From positions 1,269,337 to 1,333,336 of the forward strand of contig NZ_JAGXFD010000001.1 in assembly GCF_020148005.1 (NCBI RefSeq): a stretch of 64,000 nt of DNA, written 5' to 3'. Shown here one piece after another: positions 7,341-19,218 of the stretch. Under the pieces are notes generated by a model. The model did not search any database. It was not told the origin of the DNA and saw nothing but the letters and a program-made list of their open reading frames with translations. The DNA is from Modicisalibacter tunisiensis (GTDB lineage: Bacteria; Pseudomonadota; Gammaproteobacteria; Pseudomonadales; Halomonadaceae). A program made the translations under genes and the position numbers. Every line of letters starts with the position of its first letter. Position 1 is the first letter of the stretch.

Positions 7341-7360
7341 GACTGGCGTTTTCGCCAGTC
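7341..7360. repeat. Perfect 8-bp hairpin in the leader of the FAH-family gene
   Basis: GACTGGCG-TTTT-CGCCAGTC, immediately upstream of the AGGGGA ribosome site of the next gene. The preceding TAGACT could be a -10 element, making this a hairpin at the very 5' end of the message, or it may be an operator. Confidence 0.55.
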
Positions 7361-7379
7361 ATCAGGGGACATCCTCATC

Positions 7380-8060
7380 ATGCCGTTTACCGCCCGTTTC
7401 GCCGATGGCCGCCTCTTTGCCGCGCCGCTGGGCAAGATCGTCTGCGTGGGTCGCAACTATGCCGAGCATGCCCGCGAGCTGAACAACCCCGTGCCCAGCG
7501 CGCCGCTGCTGTTCATCAAGCCGGCGAGCGCCGCCGTGGCGCTCGAGACGCCACTGGAAGCGCAGTTCGCGCGGGGCGAGGTGCACTTCGAGACCGAGCT
7601 GGCGCTGCTCATCGGCAAGCCATTGACGGCCGCCACGCCCGACCAGGCGGCACGGGCGGTGGCCGGCCTGGGGCTGGCGCTGGACCTGACCCTGCGCGAC
7701 GTGCAGTCGCGGCTCAAGGAGAAGGGACATCCGTGGGAGATCGCCAAGGCGTTCGACGGCGCCTGTCCGCTGTCGGCCTTCGCGCCGGTGAGGGGCGAGG
7801 TCGACTGGCAGGCGCTGCACTTCAGCCTCGATATCGACGGCGAGCGCCGCCAGAGCGGCGACACCGGCGACATGCTGTTCGCCATTCCCGAGCTGCTCGC
7901 CGAGATGAGCCGCCACTTCACGCTCGAGCCCGGCGACGTGGTGCTCACCGGCACGCCCGCCGGCGTCGGTGTGCTGCCGCGGGGCGCCGAGCTGCGCCTG
8001 CAGCTGGCCGGCGGGGCGGGGCACGGCGGTGTCGAGGCCGTGACCCGCACCGCCGCCTGA
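7380..8060 (+). CDS. Fumarylacetoacetate hydrolase-family protein (acylpyruvase-like)
   Basis: A 226-residue enzyme of the FAH fold, close in size to YcgM/FAHD1-type acylpyruvate hydrolases and oxaloacetate decarboxylases. Visible motifs are KIVCVGRNYAEHA at the N-terminus, the metal-binding HFETELALLIGK (two Glu), LALDLTLRD (Asp) and GDVVLTGTPAGVG near the C-terminus. The upstream extension of the open frame overlaps the ectD terminator and is not coding; the ATG at 7380 gives the family-typical start. The gene converges on speA with only three bases between stops, so no separate terminator fits. The exact acylpyruvate substrate cannot be read from sequence. Confidence 0.88.
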   Translation: MPFTARFADGRLFAAPLGKIVCVGRNYAEHARELNNPVPSAPLLFIKPASAAVALETPLEAQFARGEVHFETELALLIGKPLTAATPDQAARAVAGLGLALDLTLRDVQSRLKEKGHPWEIAKAFDGACPLSAFAPVRGEVDWQALHFSLDIDGERRQSGDTGDMLFAIPELLAEMSRHFTLEPGDVVLTGTPAGVGVLPRGAELRLQLAGGAGHGGVEAVTRTAA

Positions 8061-8063
8061 GGG

Positions 8064-9962
<1,899 letters not shown>

Positions 9963-10064
9963 GGCAGACTCCTCGACATGACGTGACCCGGTGGCGGCGC
10001 GCGCCGGTGGCGGCGCGCCGCGCGTGTCAGCGACAGGCTGACGCGGGGTTCAGGGTAGCAACGC

Positions 10065-11015
10065 TCAGGCCGGTAACGGCAAGGCGCCCTCGGCAATCCG
10101 GCGCTTCAGGATGAGGCGGAAGCGCTCGGGGTCGTGCGGGGTCAGCTCGTGGGCCGGGGGATCGACGTAGATCACCAGCAGCCGCGAGAGCCAGTAGCGC
10201 AGGGCGGTCATGCGCAGCATCATCGGCCAGGCGTCGCGCTCGGCATCGGTCAGCGGCCGCTGGCTCTGGTAGGCCGTGAGCAGGGCGTCGTGACGCCCCG
10301 GGTCGAGGCGGCCGTCGTCGTCGCTGGCCCAGTCGTTGATGACGATCGCCAGGTCGAACAGCAGGTCGCCGGTGCAGCCGTTGTAGAAGTCGATGATGCC
10401 GCCCAGGGTGTCGCCGTCGAACAGGGTGTTGTCGCGGAACAGGTCGCCGTGGATCGCGCCCCGGGGCAGGGCGTCGGCATCCCCGAACACCCCCTGGTAG
10501 GTGTCGACCTCGTCGGCCATCAGGGTCTGGTCCTCGGGCGTCAGGTAGCCGAGCACCTTGTGATGACTGGCCAGCAGCCAGTGCAGGTCGCGCGGGTTGG
10601 GGCGATGGCCCTCGAAGCGCTGGCCGACGTGGTGCAGCCGCCCCAGGGCCTCGCCCAGGGCGCGGCACTGGGCGAGGTTGGGGGCGCGGGGATGCCTGCC
10701 GGGCAGGCGCGGGAACAGCAGCGCCGGCTTGCCGGCCAGGCTCTGCAGGGCGATGCCCCGGCGGTCGTGCACGGGCCCCGGCACCGGCAGGCGGTGCTCG
10801 TCAAGGTAGTCGAGCAGATCGACGAAGAACGGCAACTCCTCGTGGTCGCCCTGCTCGAACAGGGTCAGCACCAGCGAGGCGCGATCGGTGGTGACGAAGA
10901 AGGTGGTGTTCTCGGTGCCGCTGGCGACGCCCTCGAGCGTCACCAGGCGGCCCGTATCGAAACGCTCGAGAAAGCTCGCGACCTGGGCGTCGTCGAGCGG
11001 GGTGAATACGGCCAT
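10065..11015 (-). CDS. thrB: Homoserine kinase (APH-fold ThrB)
   Basis: A 316-residue homoserine kinase of the aminoglycoside-phosphotransferase fold, the type found in Pseudomonas and many other bacteria rather than the GHMP-type enzyme of E. coli. It phosphorylates homoserine in threonine synthesis. Kinase motifs are GTENTTFFV near residue 35, the catalytic loop AIHGDLFRDNTLFDG near residue 190 and GIIDFYNGCTGDLLFDLA (metal-binding Asp). It lies 84 bases downstream of the DUF2782 gene on the same strand, as in pseudomonads where DUF2782, thrB and polA are neighbours. The ribosome site is weak. Confidence 0.93.
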   Translation of the reverse strand: MAVFTPLDDAQVASFLERFDTGRLVTLEGVASGTENTTFFVTTDRASLVLTLFEQGDHEELPFFVDLLDYLDEHRLPVPGPVHDRRGIALQSLAGKPALLFPRLPGRHPRAPNLAQCRALGEALGRLHHVGQRFEGHRPNPRDLHWLLASHHKVLGYLTPEDQTLMADEVDTYQGVFGDADALPRGAIHGDLFRDNTLFDGDTLGGIIDFYNGCTGDLLFDLAIVINDWASDDDGRLDPGRHDALLTAYQSQRPLTDAERDAWPMMLRMTALRYWLSRLLVIYVDPPAHELTPHDPERFRLILKRRIAEGALPLPA

Positions 11016-11099
11016 GATGATCTCGCCCTGATTGCCAAGCCGGCTATTGTAGCGGCTTGGCGCGCCGCCTTGCAGTCATCGGGCGAGACCGATCGACGC

Positions 11100-11399
11100 C
11101 TACCAGCGGATCAGCACCCACTGCGGCGGCACGACGCGCTCGTTGTCGCTGCGCCGGAAATCGCCGTCGCCGTTGTCGTCGACCAGAAAATAGGAGGGGC
11201 CATGCTTGGGCTTGATCTCGATGGCGTAGAGCTGGCCGTTGACGCGGTACTCGCGAATCGTGCGGTCCTTCTCCTGGCGCACGGTGATATCCGGCTTGAC
11301 CGCGGCGTCTCCGTCATCCTGGGCCAGGGCCGGTGTGGCGGCCCCCAGCAGCAGGGCAGCGGCGAGACCGAGAGCGGTGAACAGGCGATGGGCTTTCAT
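11100..11399 (-). CDS. DUF2782 periplasmic protein
   Basis: A 99-residue protein with a clear Sec signal peptide (about residues 1-26, ending PALAQ) and a C-terminal beta-rich DUF2782 domain ([25 protein letters not shown], then DDNGDGDF). No catalytic residues are known. GGAGG lies before the ATG. It is encoded upstream of thrB and divergent from polA, a conserved arrangement in related gammaproteobacteria. Function unknown. Confidence 0.85.
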   Translation of the reverse strand: MKAHRLFTALGLAAALLLGAATPALAQDDGDAAVKPDITVRQEKDRTIREYRVNGQLYAIEIKPKHGPSYFLVDDNGDGDFRRSDNERVVPPQWVLIRW

Positions 11400-11623
11400 G
11401 GCGGCCTCCGGTAGCGGCGGGCAAAAGAGGTGCCAGTGTAGGGGTAGGCGCCGACACCTGTACTGATTCTAGTCAATTCCTCCGGGACGTTGCATCGCCT
11501 CGCGGGCGACGACACCCCTACCCGGGCGTGATGCGTCCGCCGTCTCGCGGCGAGCGCCTGACGCCCCGCGGTGGCTTGCGTATCATGAGGGCATCGATCG
11601 TTTTCATCGCTCAGGTGCCCCGC

Positions 11624-14392
11624 ATGGCTGATACCCAACCCCCCATCGTGCTCGTCGATGGCTCCTCCTATCTGTATCGCGCCTTTCATGCCCTGCCGGC
11701 GCTGACCACCTCGAACGGTCAGCCGACCGGGGCGGTCAAGGGCGTGCTCAACATGCTCAAGAGCCTGATCAAGCAGTATCCCGACAGCCCCATGGCGGTG
11801 GTCTTCGACGCTAAGGGCAAGACCTTCCGCGACGAGCTCTTCGAGCAGTACAAGGCCCACCGTCCGCCGATGCCCGACGACCTGAGAAGCCAGGTCGAGC
11901 CGCTGCACCGCTGCATCCGCGCGCTGGGTGTGCCGCTGCTGTGCATCGAGGGAGTCGAGGCCGACGACGTGATCGGCACCCTGGCGCGCCATGCCACCGA
12001 AGCCGGTCGCGACGCGGTGATCTCCACCGGCGACAAGGACATGGCGCAGCTGGTCAACCGCCACATCACGCTGGTCAACACCATGAAGGGCGAGACCCTC
12101 GACGTCGACGGCGTGACCGAGAAGTTCGGCCTGCCCCCCGAGCGGATCATCGACTTCCTCGCGCTGATGGGTGACAAGGTCGACAACATCCCCGGCGTGC
12201 CCGGCGTCGGCGAAAAGACCGCGCTGGGCCTGCTGCAGGGCATCGACGGCGGGCTCGACGCCATCTACGCCGACCTCGAGGCGGTCAAGTCGCTGAGCTT
12301 CCGTGGCGCCAAGACCCTGCCCAAGAAGCTCGAGGCCAACCGCGAGCAGGCCTTCCTGTCGTATCAGCTGGCGACCATCAAGACCGACTGCGACCTGCCG
12401 GTGGGCCTCGACGACCTGGACATCGCCCATCCCGACCGCGAGGCGCTCGTCGCGCTGTATCGCGAGCTGGAGTTTCGGAACTGGCTCGCCGAACTGCTCG
12501 AGGGGCGCGACGAGGGCGTCGATGCGCCCGCCGATGACGACGCGGACGTTCCCGCCGGTGGCGCGGCGTCGTCGCGCCGGGACCACAGCGTGCTGACGCA
12601 GGAGGCGTTCGATGCCTGGCTCGAGCGGCTGAACGCGGCAAAGGCCTTCTGCTTCGACCTCGAGACCACCAGTCTCAACTACATGGAGGCCGAGATCGTC
12701 GGTGTCGGCCTGGCGCTGGAACCCGGCGAGGCCGCCTATGTGCCGCTCGCCCACGACTACCTCGACGCCCCCGAGCAGCTCGACCGCAACGCCGTGCTGG
12801 CCGCGCTCAAGCCGCTGCTCGAGGACCCGGAGCGGGGCAAGATCGGCCAGAACCTCAAGTACGATATCTCGGTGCTCGCGCGTTATGACATCCATGTCGC
12901 CGGGGCGCTGACCGACACCATGCTCGAGTCCTACGTGCTCAACTCCACGGCGACCCGTCACGACATGGACTCGCTGGCGCTGAAGTACCTGGGCGAGACG
13001 ACCATCACCTTCGAGTCGATCGCCGGCAAGGGCGCCAGGCAGCTGACCTTCAACCAGATCGCCCTCGAGCAGGCGGTGCCCTATGCCTGCGAGGACGTCG
13101 ACATCACGCTGCGCCTGCACCGCGAGCTGCGCCCGCGGATCGAGGCCGAGGGGCGCCTGGCCGAGGTGCTGGATACCCTGGAGCGGCCGATGATCCCGGT
13201 GCTGTCGCGCATGGAGCGCACCGGGGTGGCGCTCGACGTGTCGCGCCTGCACGCCCAGAGCAAGGAGCTCGAGGGGCGCATCCGCGACATCGAGCAGGAC
13301 GCCTTCGAGATCGCCGGGCGCGAGTTCAACCTGGGCTCGCCCAAGCAGCTCGGCGAGATCCTCTTCGACGAGCTCAAGATCCCGGTGATCAAGAAGACCC
13401 CCAAGGGCGCGCCGTCCACCGCCGAGGCGGTGCTCGAGGAGCTGGCGCTGGACTACCCGCTGCCCAAGGTGATCATGGAGCATCGCGGGCTGAGCAAGCT
13501 CAAGTCGACCTATACCGACAAGCTGCCGCAGCTGATCAACGCCACCACCGGACGCATTCACACCAGCTATCATCAGGCGGTGACCGCCACCGGGCGGCTG
13601 TCGTCGTCCGACCCCAACCTGCAGAACATCCCCATCCGCACCGAGGAGGGGCGCAAGATCCGCCAGGCGTTCATCGCCCGGCCGGGCTGTCGGCTGGTCG
13701 CCGCCGACTACTCGCAGATCGAGCTGCGCATCATGGCCCATCTCTCCGAGGACCAGGGGCTGCTCGAGGCCTTCGCCGAGGAGCGCGACATCCACACCGC
13801 CACCGCCGCCGAGGTATTCGGCATCGCCCCCGACAAGGTCAGCGGCGAGCAGCGGCGCAGCGCCAAGGCGATCAACTTCGGGCTGATCTACGGCATGAGC
13901 GCCTGGGGGCTCTCCCGCCAGCTGCACATCGAGCCCGGCCAGGCGCAGACCTACATCGATCGCTACTTCGACCGCTACCCCGGCGTGGCGCGCTTCATGA
14001 ACGACATCCGCGCGCGGGCCGCCGACGAGGGGCATGTCGAGACAGTGTTCGGCCGGCGCCTCTACCTGCCGGAGATCAACGCCCAGAACCGTGCCCGTCG
14101 CCAGGCCGCCGAGCGCACCGCGATCAACGCGCCGATGCAGGGCACCGCCGCCGACATCATCAAGCGCGCGATGATCGACGTCGACGCCTGGCTCAATCCC
14201 CGCGACGGCGAGGCCGAGTTCGACGCCTGGATGGTCATGCAGGTCCACGACGAGCTGGTCTTCGAGGTACGGGATGCCCAGGCCGAGGATTTCCTGGGGG
14301 CCGTGCGCCGGCGCATGGAAGCCGCCGCCGAGCTGAAGGTGCCGCTGGTGGTCGAGGCCCATGCCGGCGCCAACTGGGACGAGGCGCACTGA
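11624..14392 (+). CDS. polA: DNA polymerase I
   Basis: A 922-residue Pol I, near E. coli's 928. The three domains are present: the 5'-3' exonuclease (residues 1-about 290, [37 protein letters not shown], the H3[12 protein letters not shown]); the 3'-5' exonuclease ([10 protein letters not shown] keeps the Asp and Glu, so proofreading is likely active); and the polymerase ([45 protein letters not shown]). The open frame extends upstream, but the ATG at 11624 gives the canonical [14 protein letters not shown] start. It is divergent from DUF2782-thrB. Confidence 0.97.
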   Translation: MADTQPPIVLVDGSSYLYRAFHALPALTTSNGQPTGAVKGVLNMLKSLIKQYPDSPMAVVFDAKGKTFRDELFEQYKAHRPPMPDDLRSQVEPLHRCIRALGVPLLCIEGVEADDVIGTLARHATEAGRDAVISTGDKDMAQLVNRHITLVNTMKGETLDVDGVTEKFGLPPERIIDFLALMGDKVDNIPGVPGVGEKTALGLLQGIDGGLDAIYADLEAVKSLSFRGAKTLPKKLEANREQAFLSYQLATIKTDCDLPVGLDDLDIAHPDREALVALYRELEFRNWLAELLEGRDEGVDAPADDDADVPAGGAASSRRDHSVLTQEAFDAWLERLNAAKAFCFDLETTSLNYMEAEIVGVGLALEPGEAAYVPLAHDYLDAPEQLDRNAVLAALKPLLEDPERGKIGQNLKYDISVLARYDIHVAGALTDTMLESYVLNSTATRHDMDSLALKYLGETTITFESIAGKGARQLTFNQIALEQAVPYACEDVDITLRLHRELRPRIEAEGRLAEVLDTLERPMIPVLSRMERTGVALDVSRLHAQSKELEGRIRDIEQDAFEIAGREFNLGSPKQLGEILFDELKIPVIKKTPKGAPSTAEAVLEELALDYPLPKVIMEHRGLSKLKSTYTDKLPQLINATTGRIHTSYHQAVTATGRLSSSDPNLQNIPIRTEEGRKIRQAFIARPGCRLVAADYSQIELRIMAHLSEDQGLLEAFAEERDIHTATAAEVFGIAPDKVSGEQRRSAKAINFGLIYGMSAWGLSRQLHIEPGQAQTYIDRYFDRYPGVARFMNDIRARAADEGHVETVFGRRLYLPEINAQNRARRQAAERTAINAPMQGTAADIIKRAMIDVDAWLNPRDGEAEFDAWMVMQVHDELVFEVRDAQAEDFLGAVRRRMEAAAELKVPLVVEAHAGANWDEAH

Positions 14393-14412
14393 GTCCGACC
14401 ACCGTGCGAAAC

Positions 14413-14442
14413 GAGAAAAGGCCCGCGGCAGTGCCGCGGGCC
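14413..14442 (-). terminator. Intrinsic terminator downstream of the iron-binding protein gene
   Basis: Perfect 10-base stem GGCCCGCGGC/GCCGCGGGCC with a three-base loop, followed on the minus strand by TTTTCTCGT. It serves the minus-strand fbpA-like gene; on the plus strand (polA) no T run follows. Confidence 0.85.
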
Positions 14443-14467
14443 TGGTGCATCCGGGGGGAGCCGGGGC

Positions 14468-15496
14468 TTACCGCCAGCCGACCCGGTCGAAGATGCGGAT
14501 CGCCTCGGGGTTGTTCTCGCCCAGGGCGCTGACGTTCAGGTCGTCCCGCTTGAAGTCGCCCCACGACTCCAGCACCGGATCCTTGGCCACGCCGTCGACC
14601 ACCGGATACTCGTGGTTGCCCTTGACGAACAGCGCCTGGGCCTCGTCGGAGGCGAGGAACTCGAGGAAGCGCACGGCGTTCTCGCGATGCGGCGCGTCGC
14701 GGACCACGCCGGCGCCGCCGATATTGACATGGGCGCCGCGGCCGTCCTGGTTGGGGAAGAGGATCTGGACCTTCTTGGCCGCCGCGCGGTCGTCCGGGTT
14801 GTCCGACTCGAGCAGGCGCGCATAGTAGTAGTGGTTGGCCACGGCGATGTCGCATTCGCCGCTGGCCACGCCGAGGATCTGGTCGGTGTCGCCGCCTTCC
14901 GGGTCGCGGGCCATGTTGTCGACCACACCCTGCGCCCATTGCTCGGCCTTTTGCTTGCCGTCGTGGGCGATGATCGAGGCCAGCAGCGACTGGTTGTAGA
15001 TGTTGTTCGACGAGCGGATGCACAGCTCGCCCTTGAAGCGCGGATCGGCCAGGTCCTCATAGGTCTTGAGGTTGGCCGGATCGACGTCCTGCGGGTCGTA
15101 GAAGATCGCCCGCACCCGCTGGCTGAAGCCGAACCACTTGCCGTCGGGCTGGCGCACGGTGGCGGGCAGGCGCTCGTCGAGCACCTTCGAGTCGACGCTC
15201 TGGAAGATGCCTTCCTCCTCGGCGCGCCACAGGCGGCCGGCGTCGACGGTGATCATCACGTCGGCGGGGCTGGCCTTGCCCTCGCGCTTGATGCGCTCGA
15301 TGAGCTGGTCGGAGCTGCCCTGGAGGACGTTGACGTCGATGCCGGTCTTCTCGGTGAAGGCGTCGTAGAGGGCCTGGTCGGAATCGTAGTGGCGGGCCGA
15401 GTAGATGTTGACCTCCTCGGCGCTGGCGGTGCCGGCGGCGGTCAGGCCGGCGGCGAGTACCGCCAGGGGAACGGCGAAGCGCAGACGTGCGGGCAT
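14468..15496 (-). CDS. fbpA: Ferric-iron ABC transporter, periplasmic binding protein (FbpA/FutA-like)
   Basis: A 342-residue extracytoplasmic ferric-iron binding protein. It has a Sec signal (residues 1-about 26, ending ASAEE), then VNIYSARHYDSDQALYDAF, the ADVMITVDAGRLW segment, SQRVRAIFYDP and the tandem-tyrosine iron site NHYYYARLL. GAGGA precedes the ATG at 15496; a longer frame upstream overlaps a Fur box and is rejected. The ATPase is encoded divergently and the permease further away on the minus strand, so this is a split fbpABC system. A Fur-type site lies 25 bases upstream. Confidence 0.93.
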   Translation of the reverse strand: MPARLRFAVPLAVLAAGLTAAGTASAEEVNIYSARHYDSDQALYDAFTEKTGIDVNVLQGSSDQLIERIKREGKASPADVMITVDAGRLWRAEEEGIFQSVDSKVLDERLPATVRQPDGKWFGFSQRVRAIFYDPQDVDPANLKTYEDLADPRFKGELCIRSSNNIYNQSLLASIIAHDGKQKAEQWAQGVVDNMARDPEGGDTDQILGVASGECDIAVANHYYYARLLESDNPDDRAAAKKVQILFPNQDGRGAHVNIGGAGVVRDAPHRENAVRFLEFLASDEAQALFVKGNHEYPVVDGVAKDPVLESWGDFKRDDLNVSALGENNPEAIRIFDRVGWR

Positions 15497-15520
15497 GGGC
15501 GATCCTCGGTGGTGGTTTTT

Positions 15521-15539
15521 AATGAGAATACGTTGCATT
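15521..15539. promoter_or_regulatory. Probable Fur box between fbpA and fbpC
   Basis: AATGAGAATACGTTGCATT, a 19-mer with GAGAAT and a TTGCATT half typical of gammaproteobacterial Fur sites. It sits in the divergent fbpA/fbpC promoter region. Two further sites ending in TTGCATT precede the fbpB-like gene and the piuC-like gene in this window. Confidence 0.65.
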
Positions 15540-15668
15540 ATTGGCCGTATTCAAGCGCGTCGTGCGGCGAACGTCAATCATTCGCGCCGTTCCACCGCAG
15601 GACGCGGCCTCCACCGGCGTTTCGCGTTACCATCGCCGGGCGATTCATTCACTCGAGCAGCTTCGCCC

Positions 15669-16817
15669 ATGACCACCATGACCTCTCCGAGCTCCGAGGC
15701 CTCCCGGGCCACCGCCACGCCGCGTCACGCCACCCTGCTGGCGATGCGTCATGTCCGCCATGTCTACGACGGCGCGCAGGTGGCCGTCGACGATGTCAGC
15801 CTGACGGTGGGGCCCGGCGAGGTGGTCTGCCTGCTGGGCCCGTCCGGCTGCGGCAAGACCACGCTGCTGCGCATCGCCGCCGGGCTCGAGGCCCTGCAGG
15901 AGGGCGAGCTGAGCCTGCGCGGCGAGCCGCTGAGCGTGCCCGGCGGCCGGCATGTGCCGCCGGAGAAGCGCAGCGTGGGACTGGCGTTCCAGGATTCGGC
16001 GCTGTTTCCCCACCTGCGGGTGCTGGAGAACGTCGGCTTCGGCCTGGAGTCGCTGCCCGCCGGCGAACGCCGCGAGCGGGCCATGGCGCTGCTCGAGCAG
16101 CTGGGCATGGCCGACTACGCCCGTACCTACCCGCACCAGCTCTCGGGCGGGCAGCAGCAGCGCGTGGCGCTGGCCCGGGCGCTGGCCCCGGCGCCGGCGC
16201 TGATGCTGCTCGACGAGCCCTTCTCGAGCCTCGATGCGCGGCTGCGCGAGCAGATTCGCGACGACACCCTGCACGTGCTCAAGCGGGTCGGCGCCGGCAC
16301 CCTGCTGGTGACCCACGACCCGGAAGAGGCGATGTTCATGGCCGATCGCATCGCCCTGATGCATGACGGCCGCATCATCCAGATGGGCACGCCCCGCGAG
16401 CTCTACTGCGAGCCCGAGGACCCCTTCGTGGTGTCGTTCTTCGGCGCGGTCAACGAGTGGAGTGGCGAGGTGCGCGATGGCCGGGTGGCCACGCCGGTGG
16501 GGCCGGTCGCGGCGCCGGCGCTGGCCGAGGGCGCGCGTGCACGGGTGATGATTCGGCCCGAGGCGCTGCGCGTCACCCCCGTCGAGCTGCCGGACGACGA
16601 GCGTCGCGAGGAGCCGGCCCGGCGGGGGCAGGTGATTCAGGCCCGGCTGCTCGGCCGCAGCAGCCTGGTGCAGCTGCATGCCCGTGGCGCGGACGGCAGC
16701 GAGGCGAACCTGCAGGCGCAGGTGCCGGGGGTCTTCCTGCCCGAGCCGGGGCAGCCGGTGGCGCTGGCGCTGGACACCTCACAGACCTTTGTCTTTCCCG
16801 CCGGCGCCGGGGCGTGA
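15669..16817 (+). CDS. fbpC: Ferric-iron ABC transporter, ATP-binding protein (FbpC-like)
   Basis: A 382-residue ABC ATPase: Walker A GPSGCGKTTLL, Q loop (FQDSALFPHLRV), signature LSGGQQQRVALARAL, Walker B LMLLDEPFSSLD, switch His in VTHDPEEA, and a C-terminal TOBE-like domain with VMIRPEALRV. Start ATG at 15669 gives the MTTMTSPSS leader; the ribosome site is weak. Its 3' end overlaps the 3' end of the convergent permease gene by 39 bases, which is unusual for partner subunits. Partner proteins: binding protein divergent at 14468-15496, permease at 16779-18473. Confidence 0.92.
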   Translation: MTTMTSPSSEASRATATPRHATLLAMRHVRHVYDGAQVAVDDVSLTVGPGEVVCLLGPSGCGKTTLLRIAAGLEALQEGELSLRGEPLSVPGGRHVPPEKRSVGLAFQDSALFPHLRVLENVGFGLESLPAGERRERAMALLEQLGMADYARTYPHQLSGGQQQRVALARALAPAPALMLLDEPFSSLDARLREQIRDDTLHVLKRVGAGTLLVTHDPEEAMFMADRIALMHDGRIIQMGTPRELYCEPEDPFVVSFFGAVNEWSGEVRDGRVATPVGPVAAPALAEGARARVMIRPEALRVTPVELPDDERREEPARRGQVIQARLLGRSSLVQLHARGADGSEANLQAQVPGVFLPEPGQPVALALDTSQTFVFPAGAGA

Positions 16818-18473
16818 GCGGCGGATCGCCCGGCTGAGCAGGATCACCGGGATCACCCCGACCAGCACGATGGTCAGCGACGACGTGGCGGCCTCCGCCA
16901 GCCGCTCGTCGGCCGCGAGGTTATGGGCCCGCACCGCCAGGGTGTCGAAGTTGAACGGGCGCAGGATCACCGTGGCCGGCAGTTCCTTCATCACGTCGAC
17001 GAACACCAGCAGGGCGGCGGCGAACAGGCTGCCGCGCATCAGCGGCGTGTGCACCCGGCGCAGCGTGCCGCCGGCGGTCTGGCCCAGGGTCCGCGAGGCG
17101 GCGTCCATGCTGGGTGTCACCTTGCCCAGGCTGGCCTCCACGGTGTTGAACGACACCGCCAGGAAGCGCACCACGTAGGCGTAGATCAGGATGAACGCCG
17201 AGCCGCTCAGCAGCAGCCCCGGCTGGATGCCGAACCAGGCGTCGAGCCCGGCGTTGAGCTGGCGGTCCAGCCAGGCGAAGGGGATCAGGATGCCCACCGC
17301 CACCACCGAGCCGGGCACGGCATAGCCCATGGCGGCGACCCGCGTGGCCAGGCGCGATACCCGTCCCGGATGCAGGCGCACGCCGTAGCTCAGCGCCACC
17401 GCCAGGCAGACCGCCACCAGCGAGGCCACCGCGGCCAGCGTCAGGCTGTTGCCGACGAACTCCAGAAAGCGCGAGCCCAGCACACTGTCGCCCGTCTCGA
17501 GCGCGAGATTGGCGAGAATCGCGCTGGGCGCGACGAAGCCCACCAGCACCGGCAGGGTGCAGGCCGCGATGGCACCCCAGGCCCGCCCGCCGCGCAGATG
17601 GAACTCCGGCAGCTGGCGATAGCGCCCGGTGGTGTGGAAGTACTGGCGCTTGCCCCGCGACCAGCGTTCGAGCAGCACCGCGAGGATCACGAACAGCAGC
17701 AGACAGGCCGCCAGCTGGGCCGCCGCGACCTGCTCGCCCATGCCGAACCAGGTGCGGTAGATGCCGGTGGTGAAGGTGTCGACGCCGAAGTACTGCACCG
17801 CGCCGAACTCGTTGAGGGTCTCCATCAGCACCAGCGAGACGCCGCCGACGATGGCCGGCCGCGCCAGCGGCACGGCGATGGTGGTGAACAGTCGCCACGG
17901 TCCGCGCCCCAGGGTCCGTCCCACGTCCAGCACGCACACCGACTGCTCGAGGAAGGCGGCGCGGGCGAGCAGGTAGACATACGGATAGAGCACCAGGGTG
18001 ATCAGCAGCGCCGCGCCCCACAGCGAGCGGATGTCGGGAAAGACATAGTCGCCGTGCTGCCAGCCGAACAGCGCGCGCAGCTCGCTCTGCAGCGGCCCCG
18101 AATACTGCAGGAAGTCGGTATAGGCGTAGGCGATCACGTAGGTGGGCACCGCCAGCGGCAGCAGCAGGGCCCACTCGAACAGTCGCCGCCCCGGGAAGCG
18201 GCACATCGCCACCAGCCAGGCCGTGCCGGTGCCGATCACCGCCGTGCCGAGGCCCACGCTGAGCGCGAGAATCAGGGTGTTGCTCAGGTAGCGTCCCAGC
18301 ACGGTGCCGGCCAGGTGGCTCCAGATCTCGCGGCTGGGAATCAGGATGTGCGCCAGTACCACCAGCACCGGCACGGCGACCGCCAGGGCGATGCCGAGCG
18401 TGGTGAGCGTCCAGGGATCGAGGCGCCGCCGGGTGCGTGGTGCGGTCGACCGTGTCGTGGCGAAAAGGGACAC
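16779..18473 (-). CDS. fbpB: Ferric-iron ABC transporter, fused permease (FbpB-like)
   Basis: A 564-residue inner-membrane permease with two homologous halves, each carrying about six membrane segments and an EAA-like loop (first half LDVGRTLGRGPWRLFTTIAVPLARPAI; second half MDAASRTLGQTAGGTLRRVHTPLMRGSL). This two-domain layout is typical of FbpB/SfuB/HitB iron permeases. I start it at the GTG at 18473, seven bases after AAGGAGT; the longer frame to 18569 would run through the Fur-like site. Encoded convergently with fbpC and overlapping its end by 39 bases. Confidence 0.92.
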   Translation of the reverse strand: MSLFATTRSTAPRTRRRLDPWTLTTLGIALAVAVPVLVVLAHILIPSREIWSHLAGTVLGRYLSNTLILALSVGLGTAVIGTGTAWLVAMCRFPGRRLFEWALLLPLAVPTYVIAYAYTDFLQYSGPLQSELRALFGWQHGDYVFPDIRSLWGAALLITLVLYPYVYLLARAAFLEQSVCVLDVGRTLGRGPWRLFTTIAVPLARPAIVGGVSLVLMETLNEFGAVQYFGVDTFTTGIYRTWFGMGEQVAAAQLAACLLLFVILAVLLERWSRGKRQYFHTTGRYRQLPEFHLRGGRAWGAIAACTLPVLVGFVAPSAILANLALETGDSVLGSRFLEFVGNSLTLAAVASLVAVCLAVALSYGVRLHPGRVSRLATRVAAMGYAVPGSVVAVGILIPFAWLDRQLNAGLDAWFGIQPGLLLSGSAFILIYAYVVRFLAVSFNTVEASLGKVTPSMDAASRTLGQTAGGTLRRVHTPLMRGSLFAAALLVFVDVMKELPATVILRPFNFDTLAVRAHNLAADERLAEAATSSLTIVLVGVIPVILLSRAIRRSRPGAGGKDKGL

Positions 18474-18551
18474 GCGGGACTCCTTGCGGTAGTTGGGCTG
18501 GCGATAGCGGGGCGTTGGCAGCGGCCAAGGCGGGAAGCCCTGTCCGCGGCG

Positions 18552-18570
18552 AATCATAGCAATTTGCATT
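18552..18570. promoter_or_regulatory. Probable Fur box upstream of fbpB
   Basis: AATCATAGCAATTTGCATT, again ending in TTGCATT as at 15521-15539. On the minus strand it contains TATGAT, a possible -10 element, so Fur binding would block the fbpB promoter. Confidence 0.55.
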
Positions 18571-18690
18571 GCGCCTCGCAGCGTCGCCGCGCGGCGCGAT
18601 TGACGAATTTCATCGCCACGATAGCGGTGCCGGGCGCGCCGGAGCGCCTATGCTGGAGCAACTTTCAGCGCTGAACAGGGAGAGACAGGG

Positions 18691-19218
18691 ATGACCCGCG
18701 ACTCACGCCAGAGCCCCGACACGCCGGACGAGGAGACCCTGCGCCTGGCCGCGGAAGTCTTCAACGCGGCCCGCGACGGGCATGCCGCGGCCTTTCGACG
18801 CTGGCTGGCCGGCGGCCTGCCGCCGGACCTGTGCAACCACAACGGCGACAGCCTGCTGATGCTGGCCAGCTATCATGGCCACCACGATACCGTGCGGGTG
18901 CTGCTGGCTCACGGCGCCGACCCGGAACGCTACAACGACCGTGGCCAGAACCCGCTGGGCGGCGCGGCCTTCAAGGGTGACCTGGCGATGGTCGAGCTGC
19001 TTCTGGCACATGGCGCGGCGGTGGACGGCACCACCGCCGACGGCAAGACGCCGCTGATGTTCGCGGCGATGTTCGGCAACCACGACGTGCTCGACTGCCT
19101 GCTGGCCCACGGCGCCGACCCCGCGGCCCGGGAGGCGGGTGGACTGACAGCACTCGACCTGGCCGTGGCGATGGGGGCGGAGTCGACCCGGGCCCGGCTG
19201 GCGGCGCTCGCGTCGTGA
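18691..19218 (+). CDS. Ankyrin-repeat protein
   Basis: A 175-residue cytoplasmic protein without signal peptide. After an N-terminal helix (residues 14-44) it has about four ankyrin repeats from residue 50: GDSLLMLASYHGHHDTVRVL, QNPLGGAAFKGDLAMVELLL, KTPLMFAAMFGNHDVLDCLL and LTALDLAVAMGAESTRARL, with LLAHGADP linkers. A GGGAGAGA ribosome site precedes the ATG. Ankyrin repeats mediate protein contacts, so the partner is unknown. In some bacteria a similar protein accompanies catalase; no such gene is adjacent here. Confidence 0.9.
   Translation: MTRDSRQSPDTPDEETLRLAAEVFNAARDGHAAAFRRWLAGGLPPDLCNHNGDSLLMLASYHGHHDTVRVLLAHGADPERYNDRGQNPLGGAAFKGDLAMVELLLAHGAAVDGTTADGKTPLMFAAMFGNHDVLDCLLAHGADPAAREAGGLTALDLAVAMGAESTRARLAALAS

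Noticed and set aside
11396-14389. A 997-codon open frame antisense to polA
   Set aside because: It mirrors polA codon for codon, has repetitive low-quality composition typical of antisense frames in GC-rich DNA, and has no ribosome site.
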